DNA from: Polydactylus sextarius
Lineage: Eukaryota > Chordata > Actinopteri > Polynemidae
Direction: 5' to 3'
Assembly: GCA_016801845.1 (NCBI GenBank)
Contig: CM028917.1
Coordinates: forward strand, 1,638,001 to 1,702,000
Length of the DNA: 64,000 bases
Below are positions 23,127 to 35,080 of the stretch, piece after piece. Made by a program: the position numbers and the translations under genes. Each line of letters opens with the position of its first letter. The stretch's first letter is position 1. The notes below the pieces were generated by a model. The model was not told where the DNA came from. It did no database searches and saw only the letters and a list, made by a program, of their open reading frames with translations.

Positions 23127-23310
23127 GATCCCCTCCTTTCTTCTGCCTCCTCTTCGCCTCTTTAAAATTTCCCTTTTTGCTGGCTTTTGTGTCTCTACTG
23201 AGGATGTAGCAGGGAGGCGAGCAGCGCGCAGACAATGTGCATGTTCCACCTTTATCACCACTGCACTCTCTCTCTCTCTCTGTCTCTTCTTAGGTCTCTC
23301 TCCCCCCCTC

Positions 23311-23343
<33 letters not shown>

Positions 23344-23395
23344 GCTCTCGCTCTCTCACTATCCCTGGCGCGACTCTGTTTACTTTGAGCGCGAT
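23040..23395 (-). promoter_or_regulatory. CT/GA-rich leader and candidate promoter for the 22.9-kb exon
   Basis: Plus-strand CT tracts at about 23,075-23,121 and 23,268-23,345 (GA on the minus strand) flank a short CpG-bearing segment at 23,205-23,240. In minus orientation this lies directly 5' of the candidate exon, and GA-rich leaders of this kind are common in vertebrate 5' untranslated regions. No minus-strand TATA box is seen. Confidence 0.35.
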
Positions 23396-23507
23396 AAAAG
23401 CCAACATAAGCATTCAGACACAGAAGGGGAGGTTCTGTGCAAGCCGAGGAGGAGGAGGAGGAAGGGGAGGGGTTGTAGAGCCGGGGCTGGGTAGGTTAGG
23501 ATGGGGG

Positions 23508-23517
23508 TATATAAAAG
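23508..23517 (+). promoter_or_regulatory. Consensus TATA box facing right
   Basis: TATATAAAAG at 23508-23517 in GC-rich surroundings is a near-ideal TATA box, oriented to the plus strand. It lies about 470 bases from the minus-strand exon start, so the region could be a divergent promoter. No coding exon is evident to the right. Confidence 0.3.
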
Positions 23518-26023
23518 AGGAGGTGGTGGTGGTAGAATTTGGAGGGGTGTTGGTGACGGTGATGGTGTTGGTGGTGGTGGTGGGGAGGGGAGGGGGGGTT
23601 ACTAAAGTCCCCAATGGATTCATACATCAAATGGGGCCGGCTGAATAACAGAGGGGATGTGAATGACATTAGAACAGCTGATCCTGGGCATTAGCCCCTC
23701 CTGGGACACTGCATGCTGCCTTTTAATTGCTGCCCCCCCACCCCGCAAACACATACATAAACACACACACACCCTCGGTAGCCAGCACCACCTCACTCTC
23801 CTCCGCCTGTGTATGCGTTCAAGGACACATACTGTACTGTACAGAATGTATAGCAGATATATCTGTGAAGCCAGCTGAGAAAAATGCATTTACACAAAAA
23901 CAAAGAAAAAGAAAGAAAGAAAAGACAAAACAAAACTGGCTGTTGTTAGGCCCGGCCGTGACATCCTTCTTCATCTGCTCTTGAGCTGTAAATATGCATC
24001 CATCCATGCATGCACGGTGCACAGCGCACGCTAAACTGTACAAGAGAAACAGTTTCCTTTTAATGTATCTGTTTTTTGATGAATTCTGTTTGATACGGCT
24101 TTAAAAAAGAAGCAGCCAGAGAGAATGAACTGATGCATTTGTTACATCAGCAGTTACTTACGGAGACTCCATCACCTCAAAAAATTAGGTAAACTAAAGA
24201 TGTCTATCTTAAATCTGAACTGACATACACCCCCCAGCTTCAAAAACCTTGATAACTCAGCAGAGAGATGGTGGAACATGGGGCGTTGGTGGGGGATGAC
24301 GAGGTGCAGCTACTCTCACTCTTCATTTTTGTAATTCCTCTTAATTCGTGAAGTCAAGTGTATCCACAAAGCTTTAAAGTGACACTAAACCTGGTCCTTA
24401 GAAGATGATTGTCATCTTTCAGTGAACATTTTTTTGTCCCTGATTCCAGACCTCTGAATTGCTTTCCACTTTTCCATCATCTGTTTTCTGCAATTCAAAT
24501 ACATCCGTCTGATGTTTTTTCTTTTTTTGTGTGTGCAGGATTAAGAATAGGGATGTTATCTTCCTGTGCCAGAGCCAAAAATATTGGCAACAGGAAAAAA
24601 AAAAAAAAATCTGCCCCCAAAAACTGGCGACAAGCAGCACCTGAAGGCTCAAATGAGCTTCTAATGTGGGTTGGACGTGAACTGTGTGCAGGGAGGTGGG
24701 TTGTTGAATGTGATTTCAGCTTTTTGAGATGGTCACTTGATGGTCAAGAAGTGATAATTGATGAAGTGATCATTAAAGGCAAAAATGCCCCAAAATAATA
24801 TATATTTAAAAAAAAAAAAAAGATAAAAAAGAAGTGATAAAATTAGAAGCAAAAAATGGTTAATACCTATGTTGGGGACGTTTCTTAGTGAGTACAGGAA
24901 TCAAGTTTGATGTCGAACTTGTAAACAACTGCTTATGTTAATTTTGGCCATGTAGCATAGCTCATACCAACATAAGCAACTTAAACCAACTGACTTGTCC
25001 GACTGCTGCCAGCTGATGCCTTTATCTGCATCAATCTCTTCAAACGTCAGTTACAAACTTACAGCAGTGACAAAAGCTCAAATCATTTTGTTTCATCCAC
25101 TGACATAAAAAATAAAAACTGCTCCAAACAAGTGATGCAGTTGATGTTTTCATACAACAAGTGTCAGATGCTATTGATAGGAGAAAAATAACAACCACTC
25201 CAACATGTAAAATGGCGGCAGTGTCAGAAAGAATGACGTGAAGACAAAAAAACTTTGTCTGACTTTCTCTCATTGTTATCGTGTTGATGTTCCTCTGTCT
25301 CACCTTCTAACTTCGGTTCCATGGTCACGCTGACAGTAATGGTGGCATCCTGCTGTGGGAGACATAACATGACCAAAGGGAGAATTAACTCGCTCTGAGA
25401 CGACACCCCCTCTGCAGACTGAATAATCCCAAACACAGCAGCTGCAGCAGGGAGTGTAGTGGGGGGGGGCGGCTGACCAATAATTACGCATTCATACTTT
25501 GTATTTCATGAATTCCGCAGGACAGAAGCCGACTAATAAAACGTCAGTAATTCAAATACATGCTCACCTCTTACCGGCAGCCATCTTTACTGCCAGTGCA
25601 CAGTCACGCTTCTGGATAATTGGCCTGACTGTTTGATGCAAAGATCAGTCATGGCAGATATCTGACGTGGTTTCGGGCTGAACGGTTCGGCATAGCCCAC
25701 TAAAAGATGGGAATCCATCTCCCTGTCTCTCTGCTTCTATGTGTTTTTCTGTCTCTCGCTCTTTTGCTCTCCTTTTTTGCTCCGTTAATAATTCAAATGA
25801 GCACTGCCAGATCACTCCTTCAAAGGGAGTTGCTGGAATGTTCTCAACAGTGCCTTTTCTTTTTGTCATGTGAAATCAAAGCCCTCAAACGTGGTGGAGA
25901 TATCCTCAGTTAACTCCCTGCACTGCTGTTCTGCCAATTAAAGAAAGATCAACAACTGCTGCAGAAGGCTCACAGTTGATCACCAGAAGTAGTAGAAGAA
26001 GAAAAAACGGGATCCTAATCATT
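23518..26023. other. Mostly unique non-coding DNA
   Basis: G-rich GGT-type sequence runs to about 23,610. After that the DNA is AT-rich and unique, with short A runs near 24,595-24,609 and 24,809-24,822. No exon with paired splice sites was recognised in 2.5 kb. Confidence 0.5.
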
Positions 26024-26175
26024 ATCATCATCATCATCATCATCTTTTTTGTCACTGTCACCCCTTTTGTCTTCCTCTATTTCTTCCTCGCGGCGCAATC
26101 ACCACATCGCTGTGGCAGCCCCGTAATAATCAGCATAATCATTATTACCACAATCACCATCATCATCACTGTCAC
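26024..26175. repeat. (ATC)n tract and degenerate ATC/ATT region
   Basis: ATC repeat at 26024-26044, then degenerate CAT/ATC/ATT triplets at about 26,125-26,170. These create Ile- and Asp-rich spurious frames on the two strands. Confidence 0.85.
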
Positions 26176-26299
26176 TGTCGACGTCGACTCTGTCACGTCT
26201 GTCTTCAGAGAGTCGCCGTCTCCGGCCTGTTTCAGAACAGGATCTACCCTCCGAGGCAGGACTTTGATTGTCACTGAGTCTGTGTGTGTGCATTCGTGC

Positions 26300-26301
26300 A
26301 G

Positions 26302-26328
<27 letters not shown>
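26300..26328. repeat. (GT)14 microsatellite
   Basis: GT tract ending in GCGTGC. Confidence 0.9.
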
Positions 26329-26332
<4 letters not shown>

Positions 26333-26734
26333 CCCTCCCCCCTTTTGAGATTTAGCCATTTTTGCTTTTACAATCCAGTTTAATTTCAGCCGCTAACACA
26401 TCCATCTTTGTGTATGAGACACAGCTCCATCATGACAGGAGATATGGAGTGGTTTGTCTTTTAAGCCACTGTTATTGTAATGTGCTCCTCAACAACAACA
26501 ACAAAAAAGGTTGAAAGCAGCAGTTCTAGCAGTAAAAAGCCATCACATGCACTGGGAGCTCAGTCAGCAATAATCAAAGGCAATACAAGCAGCGACTAAT
26601 GGGGCCCAAACGATCGGCGGTGCATTCTTGTTCTCCGCTGTTTATCGTATGACCGCTGATCAATATGGCGCACTCGCACTAATCATCATAAGAGATGACT
26701 GTTTATTTCCCTTAACTCCAATCACTCTGACAGT

Positions 26735-26950
26735 GAAGGAAGAAGTATTCAGGTCCTTTACGTAAGTAAGAGTGGCAATAACACAGTGTGATATAATCAA
26801 CCAGAGTCCTTTGTGTTCCTATGGCAGCAAATGAAAGTATCATCAGAACACAGTTAAATCCTATGTAACGTCATTATTATTAATTCTGAGGCATCTATAT
26901 ATTTAATGTTGCAGCTGCTAGATGTTAACTACTGGTGTAAAGGTGCTACA
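26735..26950 (+). repeat. Decayed dispersed repeat (fish MITE/SINE-like)
   Basis: GAAGAAGTATTCAGGTCC followed by TTTACGTAAGTAAGAGTGGC, then 'ATAACACAGTG', resembles a very common teleost interspersed repeat that I recall beginning with a similar GAAGTATTCAGATCCTTTAC core. The piece is diverged and its ends are uncertain. The identification is from memory. Confidence 0.45.
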
Positions 26951-28351
26951 TGTGAGATTTACTGTCAGTACTGCCAGGTAGTGACGGTCGGTCACAAAGA
27001 GCTTCATCATTAGCGATAGCACTAGCATGCTAACTTCAGTAAAACAAGAGTTAATACTGTTTGTTCTTTCCACACCTGGAAGTAGCTCCTGGTGAGAAAT
27101 GGAATTAAATTTGCAAATGTTTTTTTTTCCAGATGCATGCTAATATTAGCAAGGTAGCAGTAACATAATATCCATATAACACCACTAATCTGTAAAACAA
27201 TGCATAGCATTATAAAACAACCATTTGTTTATATGGAAAATCTGAATGTGAATAAATAGTAACTTTCAGAGTACTCTTACTCTGATTTAAATGTCATTTC
27301 TTACACTAGAAGCCAATTATGATGATTTGGAAAGGCTTACTTATACTTTTTAGTGACTTTTATTGAGTCTAAAGTGACTAAAAGTCTTTATACAGCAACA
27401 CAGAGGATATGAATTTACTAAAGGTTTTAAACTTAGACTAGCAGAAATGGATGAGTAGCTCGGGATGACAACAGCAGGTGAGTACAATGCACACACACTG
27501 CTATGGATGCAGCCCCCTGTGTATAGCCTCTCCGGCATCTGAGCCATTGAAATGAATGGTTGAGCTGTAGAAGACATGGCTCCCAACCTCCCCATCCTCA
27601 CTGGATGTACAGCTAAGACCTCTGGAGGAAAACAAAGTAGCAGTGTTTGGTGCTGGTGGATTCTGTTGAGAAGCAGCAAGGCCTTTGGAGGGGGCACCCT
27701 TGAAGTGCCCCTCTGACAGGCTTCCTCATTATCTGGCATCTCCAGAGTGCCAGCCAAGCCCGCCAAAGAAGAGGGGGCACGAGGACGCCTCGATCAGCTG
27801 GCCCTCAAGGGGGGTTGTGCTCTCGCTAAAGGTCCACTGATTATATCTCAGGCCCAGAGCTTCAGGGATCCCCACTAATTAAAGGTTGTGTCATATCTGT
27901 TAGAGATAACAAACCTATGTAGCTCATCTTTTTTTTTTTTTTTTTAAATCCGCAAGTCCATTTTACAGACTTCCCCCAACCCTCTCATATCATTGCTTTC
28001 CGGCATCATGTCAGGTTGCAGGCATGGTCCTCATTCAAGGCTGACCAGCTTCCTGCACCCAGAGGAAGGGGTTGCTGTTTAACCTGCCCTCACCCATCTC
28101 AGCATGCCAGCAGTGCTGTGGAGGCATCAGGGATCCTTTGTCTGGAGGCATAATTAAAGCTCTCGTTCATTATTTCTTCACTTTGAGCTCAGATCTGAGT
28201 AATTAGGAGACAGTGCCATGGGCTTGGTGGGGTGGAGGGGGGGGCTGGAGATCCTGATACACACACACACACACAGAAAAAACCTTGCACACAATTGCAC
28301 GTCTGCACTCATCAAATCCAGAAGAAAGTGCGTCTGTAGAAACACACAAGC
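26951..28351. other. Unique non-coding DNA
   Basis: A minus-strand frame at 27,350-27,766 is 138 codons and not driven by a simple repeat. However, it lacks a clear acceptor and donor, its composition is ordinary, and I recognise no domain. Repeat-poor sequence at about 27,640-27,870 could be conserved non-coding DNA. T run at about 27,929-27,945. Confidence 0.4.
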
Positions 28352-28376
28352 AAAAAAAAAAAAAAAAAAAAAAAAA
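28352..28376. repeat. A25 homopolymer
   Basis: Twenty-five consecutive A. Confidence 0.93.
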
Positions 28377-28379
28377 CAC

Positions 28380-28810
28380 TTGTTCAATCTTATCACCAAA
28401 TGAGACGCATTCATCTCCCACCTATCTTTGGATGCCAATATCTGGCACCGAGTGAAGCATGCTTTTTCTCCCCTCAAAGCTGTCATGTACTAATGCATTG
28501 ATTAAAAATTTTGATTAAATAGACAGTTAAGGGAGGAACTGCAAGAGTGATCTGCGATCCATGCCTCAATTGGACGCAAGGATAGGATGTGGGGCCCTGG
28601 CTTCTGCAGCGTTCAGAGCTCAGGCACTTGCTGCTCTAATGGATTTTGAAACAGAGCTTGGCTTTTATACGGTGTCATTCATCCTCATATGTTTTCGCCT
28701 GCCACGTCTCACAATCACTGCTTCTTTATGGCAAACTAATGCACCCGGTGCTAAGATCAGCAGGTTGGCTCTGGCCATCGCTCACCGTGCTCCGGCCAGA
28801 TATTAGGACG
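28380..28810. promoter_or_regulatory. Possible conserved non-coding element
   Basis: Repeat-free, evenly composed segment with CTAATGCATTGATTAAAAAT at 28,490-28,509 and CTAATGGATTTTGAAAC at about 28,637. Open frames on the plus strand overlap in two phases, which argues against coding. Regulatory reading is inference. Confidence 0.33.
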
Positions 28811-30276
28811 TTTCAAAAAAGCTTCCATCGGAGGAGGAGGCAGGAGCAGAAGCCGAGGGGCACTGACTCTGCCTCCCACACCGTCATATATCAAACCCTG
28901 CGCGCTACACCATCTACACACGCATGCACACTGCTGCTCCTCCTGCTGCTTTGACAAGGAAGGAAAGCAGGTGGGTGATGGAGCTTTATGGTGGTGGACA
29001 GTCAACGTCAATACATCGAACGCTTTACCACCCTCTTTTCCAAAGGTCTGGCTTGATCGCGGTTACGGAGCACTGAGGCCAATGGGAGGGAGGTAGAAGG
29101 TAGGGGAGGGTTTTTTCAGCCATGGTGGGAGACAAGAAACAAGGGGTGGGGGGGGTGATGGCTCACGTCCTGTTAGCTCTCTAGGCCGAGAGAGACTGTG
29201 ATAGAGAGAGAGAGAGAGAGAGAGTTGACAGGGCGGAGGGATGGCCAAGCATGGAAATCATCTTGTGCATCTGGAGCCAGAGTCTGTGCTGTAGTGATCA
29301 CAAAGAGGAGCTGTGGTATCGAAGTTCCGCCCCATTACGACCATGAGTCAATCACATCTGCCAATCATGACATCTCTGATTTTATAATAATGAACAGCTA
29401 ATTAAAATCAGATGCAGTGAACTACTGACTAGTAGATAAATACCTGGTTGCTGAGAGTGATCACAACCAAAGACTTGATGGCTTCAGCTACATTTTGACT
29501 TTTTCACTTTGCCCTATGTTGATAAGATATTACGTAGAATTTGAAAATTCAGTTTTGTAGTTTTTCCTTTAACATCCCTACAGAATTTAGACAGTTTTCC
29601 TGCAAGGTTGCAAATCCTAAACCTACAGTGTAAAGCATATTCCCTGCACAAACACTGATGAATATGATTTATTATTTCAGTAGTCAATGTAATATTTTAC
29701 ACACAAACTGTCCAAGAGCAGGAAGGTGATGTTTGTGTTCTGTTTTGAATTGACTTTTGTTTTTAGACTGTAAACCTTTATCCGATCACCTACTCCTACT
29801 CTCTCTGCATTACTACATTATTGGCATCTTCACCTTTTGCAATAAATGGTCATAAAACGCATGGCTGCTGGGGAAAAGTATGGGCATGTTCAGTCCCGAA
29901 CACCAGCTTTAAGTAGAATAATCTCAACACAAAACTTTTATAATTCTTTTAAAACGCTCACATGCAATGTAAGCTGCAGTGATTTTTAAGGTATTTAATT
30001 CATCGAATTAGACAATGACATTGGCATGACACTTCTAATAGTTACGTTCTTTGTAAAAAACTTTAATCTGTTTTTCTCCGTGAGAACATGGTTTTATATT
30101 TCACATAGAACATGATGATAGAACATGCCTTTACATCAGTGCTGATTGTGAGTTTCTGCACTAATGTCTTCACTGACTCCATGAGCTACCTGCAGTTAGT
30201 TCAATAAATACTACCATATACAACAACTTCACTAGAGCACTTTTGTTCATTTTTCAAACCCAGAAATGTGAGAAAT
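28811..30276. other. Unique, increasingly AT-rich non-coding DNA
   Basis: A GGA/CTG-rich patch near 28,830-28,960, a (GA)11 tract at 29,203-29,223, and then about 900 bases of AT-rich unique sequence with nothing recognisable. Confidence 0.5.
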
Positions 30277-30304
30277 CACACACACACACACACACACACA
30301 CACA
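30277..30304. repeat. (CA)14 microsatellite
   Basis: Uninterrupted CA tract of 28 bases. Confidence 0.93.
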
Positions 30305-30361
30305 AGCACAATCATGCAGTACTGTAATCACGGTACACTAAGTTTAGAACCAATCAATAAG

Positions 30362-30545
30362 TCAAGCCAATGTTCTCAAATCCAATCCTCGGGGTCCAGA
30401 GTACCTTTGCTTCTCTCTTCTGCCACCTAGTTAATTGCATTCACCTGTTATCCCAGGGCTAAATCAGTCCCCGATTCACCAGTTCGAGTGGATACTACCT
30501 GGCAGTGGCGCTGCAGGACCTGAGGACTGTGAAAGAATCTGACAG
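30362..30545. mobile_element. MITE-like element with inverted ends
   Basis: The left end carries CAAATCCAATCCTCGGGG and GTCCAGAG (about 30,376-30,402). The right end carries GCAGGACCTGAGGACTG (30,511-30,527), whose reverse complement matches the left end imperfectly (CA.TCCTC.GG). Between them is unique-looking sequence with no open frame. The structure and the 'TCCTCGGGGTCCAGAG' core match a short non-autonomous element that I recall as common in fish genomes. No target-site duplication was confirmed. Confidence 0.5.
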
Positions 30546-31400
30546 GTCGCAGCCCTTGATAAACACATAACAACAGGTCGTCTTTAAGGTGATCTTTAAG
30601 GCCAAAATGTTCCTACAATTCAAATCTACCCAAAACAATCATTGTCACAACCTACCATCCTGGCGCATTTCTGATTTCATTGACATTCTGTGCGAAAAAA
30701 AAAAGGAAACCTTAACCATGACGGCTGCAGCCCTAAGCGAAGTCAATTACATAGATTGGTGTGGTGACATAAAGTGTATTCCATTTGGGAGCAGATTGGT
30801 CACACCCAGTAATGTTCCCTTCCAGCAGGCAGGCATACCTTTGACCATTACTCTAAAAAGGCAGTTGGGGAACCAGAGACCTACACCCACCAAGATACAC
30901 AACTGTGAATGCTGGTGTGTCTCCCAGTGGGGTCAGGGGTTGACACTGCAGCTACCGTGCTCTCATATTTAGCAGCGGCAGGTGAGAAATGGAACATCAA
31001 TACCACCAGACGGGAGCTTCGGCCACAAGCGGCCTCCATCACACACATATCATATCGGAATGAAGCGCGAGGAGAAACCACAGGCTGGGCACGATGGCAT
31101 CATCAGGGAAATGTGTGAACACACTGTGTGTGTGTGTGTGTGTAAGTCTGTAGCTATGTAAGCTGTTAGCATCAAAAACAAAGTGTGTGCTATATTTTAA
31201 AAATATTACTGATGTCACAGTCGTACCGTAGCGTGTTTAGGAATCAGCGAAATGGAGACAAACAGTCAGTCTCCATCTGTTAATGTTATTCCATCTTAAG
31301 ACCATTTCCACATTTCCCATTGGGACACACAACGGTGTTCAGTGGAGGGGAACACCATTTGGCTCTGATTAATGAAAATGACCAAATGTGTGTTGGTTCC
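30546..31400. other. Unique non-coding DNA
   Basis: A 127-codon plus-strand frame at 30,589-30,972 has no splice support or recognisable motif. GT tract at about 31,125-31,142. Nothing else seen. Confidence 0.45.
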
Positions 31401-31415
31401 AAAAAAAAAACAAAA

Positions 31416-31446
<31 letters not shown>
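31401..31446. repeat. Interrupted poly-A, longest run A30
   Basis: A10, CAAAAC, then A30 from 31417 to 31446. No SINE body is recognisable upstream. Confidence 0.93.
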
Positions 31447-31448
<2 letters not shown>

Positions 31449-33485
31449 TTTTTGGGGTTTTATTGTACAAAGTGAATAATGTGTAGCGCATTTTAAAGAT
31501 GAAATATTTCTTCATTCTTCATTATTTAAAAAGACGTCAACTGTTCAATTGATGATGAAAACAATCATTAAGTTGCATCAGTTGAAGCACCTGCTATTGC
31601 TGGAATCACTGAAAGTAGCTCTACGTTACACAATTAATCAACCAGTCAATAATCTAATTCTGCTACACAAAGGAAATTGGACCTGCTTAGCCCCAGTAAA
31701 GTCCAGTTATCTTCTTATAGAACTTCCAGGAGACTGTGATGTGGATAACTGAGGGCTATCTATCATATCTGAACAAAATATCACAAAAACCCCTTTAACC
31801 ATCACTGCGATTTGAAATATTTAAATTTGTCGAGAAAATGCATGTATTAAAACGGATTTCAGCATTTTTAAATATCCGTGAAGCGCTCCCTTCACTAACA
31901 ATTTAAACCCCAATAATACCACACAAGTCTGAGCTGCAGACTAAAAGGTGACCGAGCTTTTCTGTCGGAGCCTTGGGGCTCTGGCACAAATCAATCGCTC
32001 GAATACCATTTGTTTCGGGAAAAGGCCTTTTCATAAATCTGACTTTTGAATGTTTTATGTAGCATATTTGATGCCTGTTTGGTAAGAGCCTGTGTTTTGA
32101 GAGGTGCTACTTAAATAGAGGCTCTAAATATAAAGCGTGTGTGGGTGTGTGCCTCTGTCCCAATCCCAATGCGTTTCCCTCGGCGTTGGTGTGTTTTGTA
32201 TCTCGAGTGTTGGTGTGTCTCTGGCTGTGAATGTGTTTCTTTTTTGTGTGTGGAGACACCTGCCAGGCTATAAAACCCTCCTGTGTAGCATGAAGTGCCC
32301 CGAGCGTCTGCTGTTGTTACCTAAGATCCAACCCTGCCCTCTGACCACACATCACCGGCAGCGTACAACCGCGACCCTGCCACCTCCTGCATTCTCTCCA
32401 TTCCCTCCTGCCATCATAACGTAGCTTCAGGGACTCTCGCACTGATACAGATTCTCCACGGACATCTGCCCCGGAACGATGGCGGCTCGAAGAGAAAGAG
32501 TTTCAGAAATTCCGCCCAAAGGAAGTGGAAGAAATGTGAGCGTAATATCTCTGAGCGGGGGAGTCATGAATGTAATATCGTATGAACCAAAAAGAAAAAA
32601 AGGCTGCGATCCCTGCTCAATATTTCAGAAGATGTCTGCTTTTAATGTTGCCCTTTTGAGGGCATAATATCAATGGCTTCAATGGAAAATGTTAAAGTGT
32701 CAAACTCTGCGAGGTGCATATCTGTGAGAGAGAAAATTACAAACATACATATATACACGTGAAGGTGTCACACGGGCGAATGTTCAAGCACAGCACCTTT
32801 GGCGAGAGGGATTGTTTTTCCTGGTCATGCGTGTCCGTTGTGATCAGTCATGCTCATGTTGCTGTATTACTTCCTGTGATGCTCACTCGCTCTTTCCCTA
32901 ATGCTTCTTTTTCTCCAGTCTCTAAATGCTATCTGTCAGTAGGTGTTGCAGGACTGATAGAAGCTCGTCTGTTGCCTTTCTCATTACAGCGGGGGGAGAC
33001 AAAACCCTCAGCAAGCACGCTAACCTTTCATGGAGACAGAGGGAGGGAGGCATCCGCACAGAGCCGGCACCTCCGTCTACTTGACATAACCCTATTACTG
33101 CTTCCTTAATTTGTCCTGCCATGACAAGTCGCAGCCAAAGAAACGGTTAAAAGAATGAGTGAACAAAAGCTGCATTGCATTATGGGGGGTTGGACGAAGG
33201 GAGTTGTTGAGGGTGTAAGACAATGGAGTCAGCGCTGATGCATCAGCCATATTGAATCATTTCTAAAACGCCACACTTAATCCAGAGGTGGGCCCTCGAC
33301 ATACTCCACGTTACCGATCACTTCCAGCCTCTGCTCAAAGCTCCTTTAAAGAAAAAAATCCTATTCACTATTTAGTTTTCTTATACCAGATGCAGCATGT
33401 TGATCAACTCCTTCTTAATCAAAGAATTTGTTGGTTTCCCGTTTTTCTGATTTCTTCCTTTTTACTCATTACTTTTTTTTTCCTT
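31447..33485. other. Unique AT-rich non-coding DNA
   Basis: Two kilobases with few repeats. Small frames at 32,137-32,424, 32,479-32,667 and 32,714-33,109 lack paired splice signals, so none is called. Homeodomain-type words occur but are not concentrated. Confidence 0.45.
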
Positions 33486-33511
33486 TTTTATTTATTTATT
33501 TATTTATTTAT
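33486..33511. repeat. (TTTA)6 tetranucleotide tract
   Basis: TTTA repeat following a T-rich run. Confidence 0.9.
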
Positions 33512-34140
33512 CTAAAAAAGATAGATAATGTTTTATTCTGTTTGGCCTTATTTACTTACAAGAACGTTGAGCTTTTGTTAAATGTAACAATGCTTCTTCA
33601 CTCATTTAATATTTACAGACAAACCATGGTTCTAAAGAAACCTTTGCTGCTTCTTCCTAAATCTGTTTGTACAGAATGTGATCAAAGCCACATGCCGTAG
33701 ACACAGAGAGGAGCGTACCTCGCCGCGAGAATGATAACACCTCAAAAATAACTAAATGACTGGCAAAATGAGTAACAGCTTCAAAATGGCTGATAATAAG
33801 AGCCGGCGAAGCACGAGCTCAGTGAAAGTGCCAGACACTCAGACAAAATGTGACACTAAATCCGTGCATTTGGCACATTGCTAAAGTAAACAAAAGTGTT
33901 GATAAGAAGCAGCCAATGCAATCTTCTCTTGTGTGTAAAAAAAGAAAGAATGTCTTTCTCAATTTTAGTTTGAGCTCAAGCTGTGATGTCTATTGTAATA
34001 ATCTGTATCACAAAGTGATCTGACAAAAGTCCTGAATTCTCTGTTTCTGTGTTTACAGTTGTAATAGTGAACAGTACACACTCATACTGATGTACACGGC
34101 TTTATACTTCATATTAATCAACCGCTGTGTAAAGAATATC

Positions 34141-34385
34141 ACTGGAAGTGGAACCTGAGTTGCAAGCCCCGCCCATGACCGAATCTAATCTGTCAATCAC
34201 AACATGTCAACATCAAATAACTGAAACTGATCAGAAACATGAGGACTTGAAGAAACGGCGCGATAAGAAAACCTAAAACATCTGTTTCACATTGATATTT
34301 TAGTTTAGATCATGTCCCTGCTAACATGAAACAGGGCGGGGCTTATGATTTACACTGCGGCCCATCACCGGGGGCGCTACAAATC
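34141..34385. repeat. Decayed dispersed repeat with inverted AAGCCCCGCCC arms
   Basis: AAGCCCCGCCCAT at about 34,164-34,176 faces GGGCGGGGCTTATG at about 34,333-34,346, an 11-base inverted match. Just inside the end is CACCGGGGGCGC, the reverse of the GCCCCC(T)GGTG core seen at 13,921 and 37,001. This looks like one element, or two opposed copies, of the same dispersed family. Boundaries uncertain. Confidence 0.42.
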
Positions 34386-35080
34386 TTTTGACTTGAGCTT
34401 TCATGTCATCTGTCTTTACATACAGTCAACGTTAAGCATGTTTGTAACTCGTACTTGAGGTAGTAAGCCTCCTCTGGACGAGCTGTGATGCTCAAATAAA
34501 ACACTGTCAAGAGATTTAATGTATCGACATTGCCACTGCCCATAACTGGCTTTAAAAAATATCTAATGATAATAGTTATTATTATCATTATTATGTGAAT
34601 TCTGTTGTCAGTATATTAGTTTTTTTTTTTTTTTGTGTGTGTGCGTATGTGTGTCACGCAGTGCACCACTGACATGTTTGTGATTGCACTGATTTTTTCT
34701 TTTTTTTTTTTTTTTTTTGACAACATTGGAGCTCCGTGGCTCAGTGGAATGAGATGTATCAGCGTCGGGTGGTATTTGTCAGTCAGAGACATTCTGTGTT
34801 TGTTTTACTGCGTTGATGGGATTTGTTGACAATAAGGAAAAAAACATAGAGTAACTTTCTGCTCATAATGGATGACTTCTACACTGATATTCTTACGTTC
34901 TCTGGAGTGAAACAGGTGAATATGTCTTCCACCACAGCGTGTTTTATATATCTAGCAGCAGTGATGGCGGTTGTGTTTGGAATTTTTTATGTGTGTGACC
35001 AGAGACGACTTCCTCTTCAACCAGCGTGACTGTAATGTTTGGGAGAAGTGTGATGCAGAGGCGCTCCACATAAAAGTGAT
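34386..35080. other. Unique non-coding DNA with T runs
   Basis: T-rich runs at about 34,621-34,634 and 34,700-34,718. TGGCTCAGTGG at 34737-34747 fits a tRNA A-box, but no B-box or cloverleaf follows, so no tRNA or SINE is called. Confidence 0.45.

Noticed and set aside
27350..27766. 138-codon minus-strand frame
   Set aside because: No paired splice sites, no start context and no recognisable protein feature; ordinary composition can give this length.
30589..30972. 127-codon plus-strand frame
   Set aside because: No splice support or domain; adjacent to a transposon remnant.
31401..31446. Poly-A tail of a retroposed gene or SINE
   Set aside because: No gene-like or SINE-like body precedes it. 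Many similar homopolymers occur across the window.
34731..34830. Possible tRNA or tRNA-derived SINE (A-box TGGCTCAGTGG)
   Set aside because: No B-box at proper distance, no acceptor-stem pairing, no Pol III tail arrangement.
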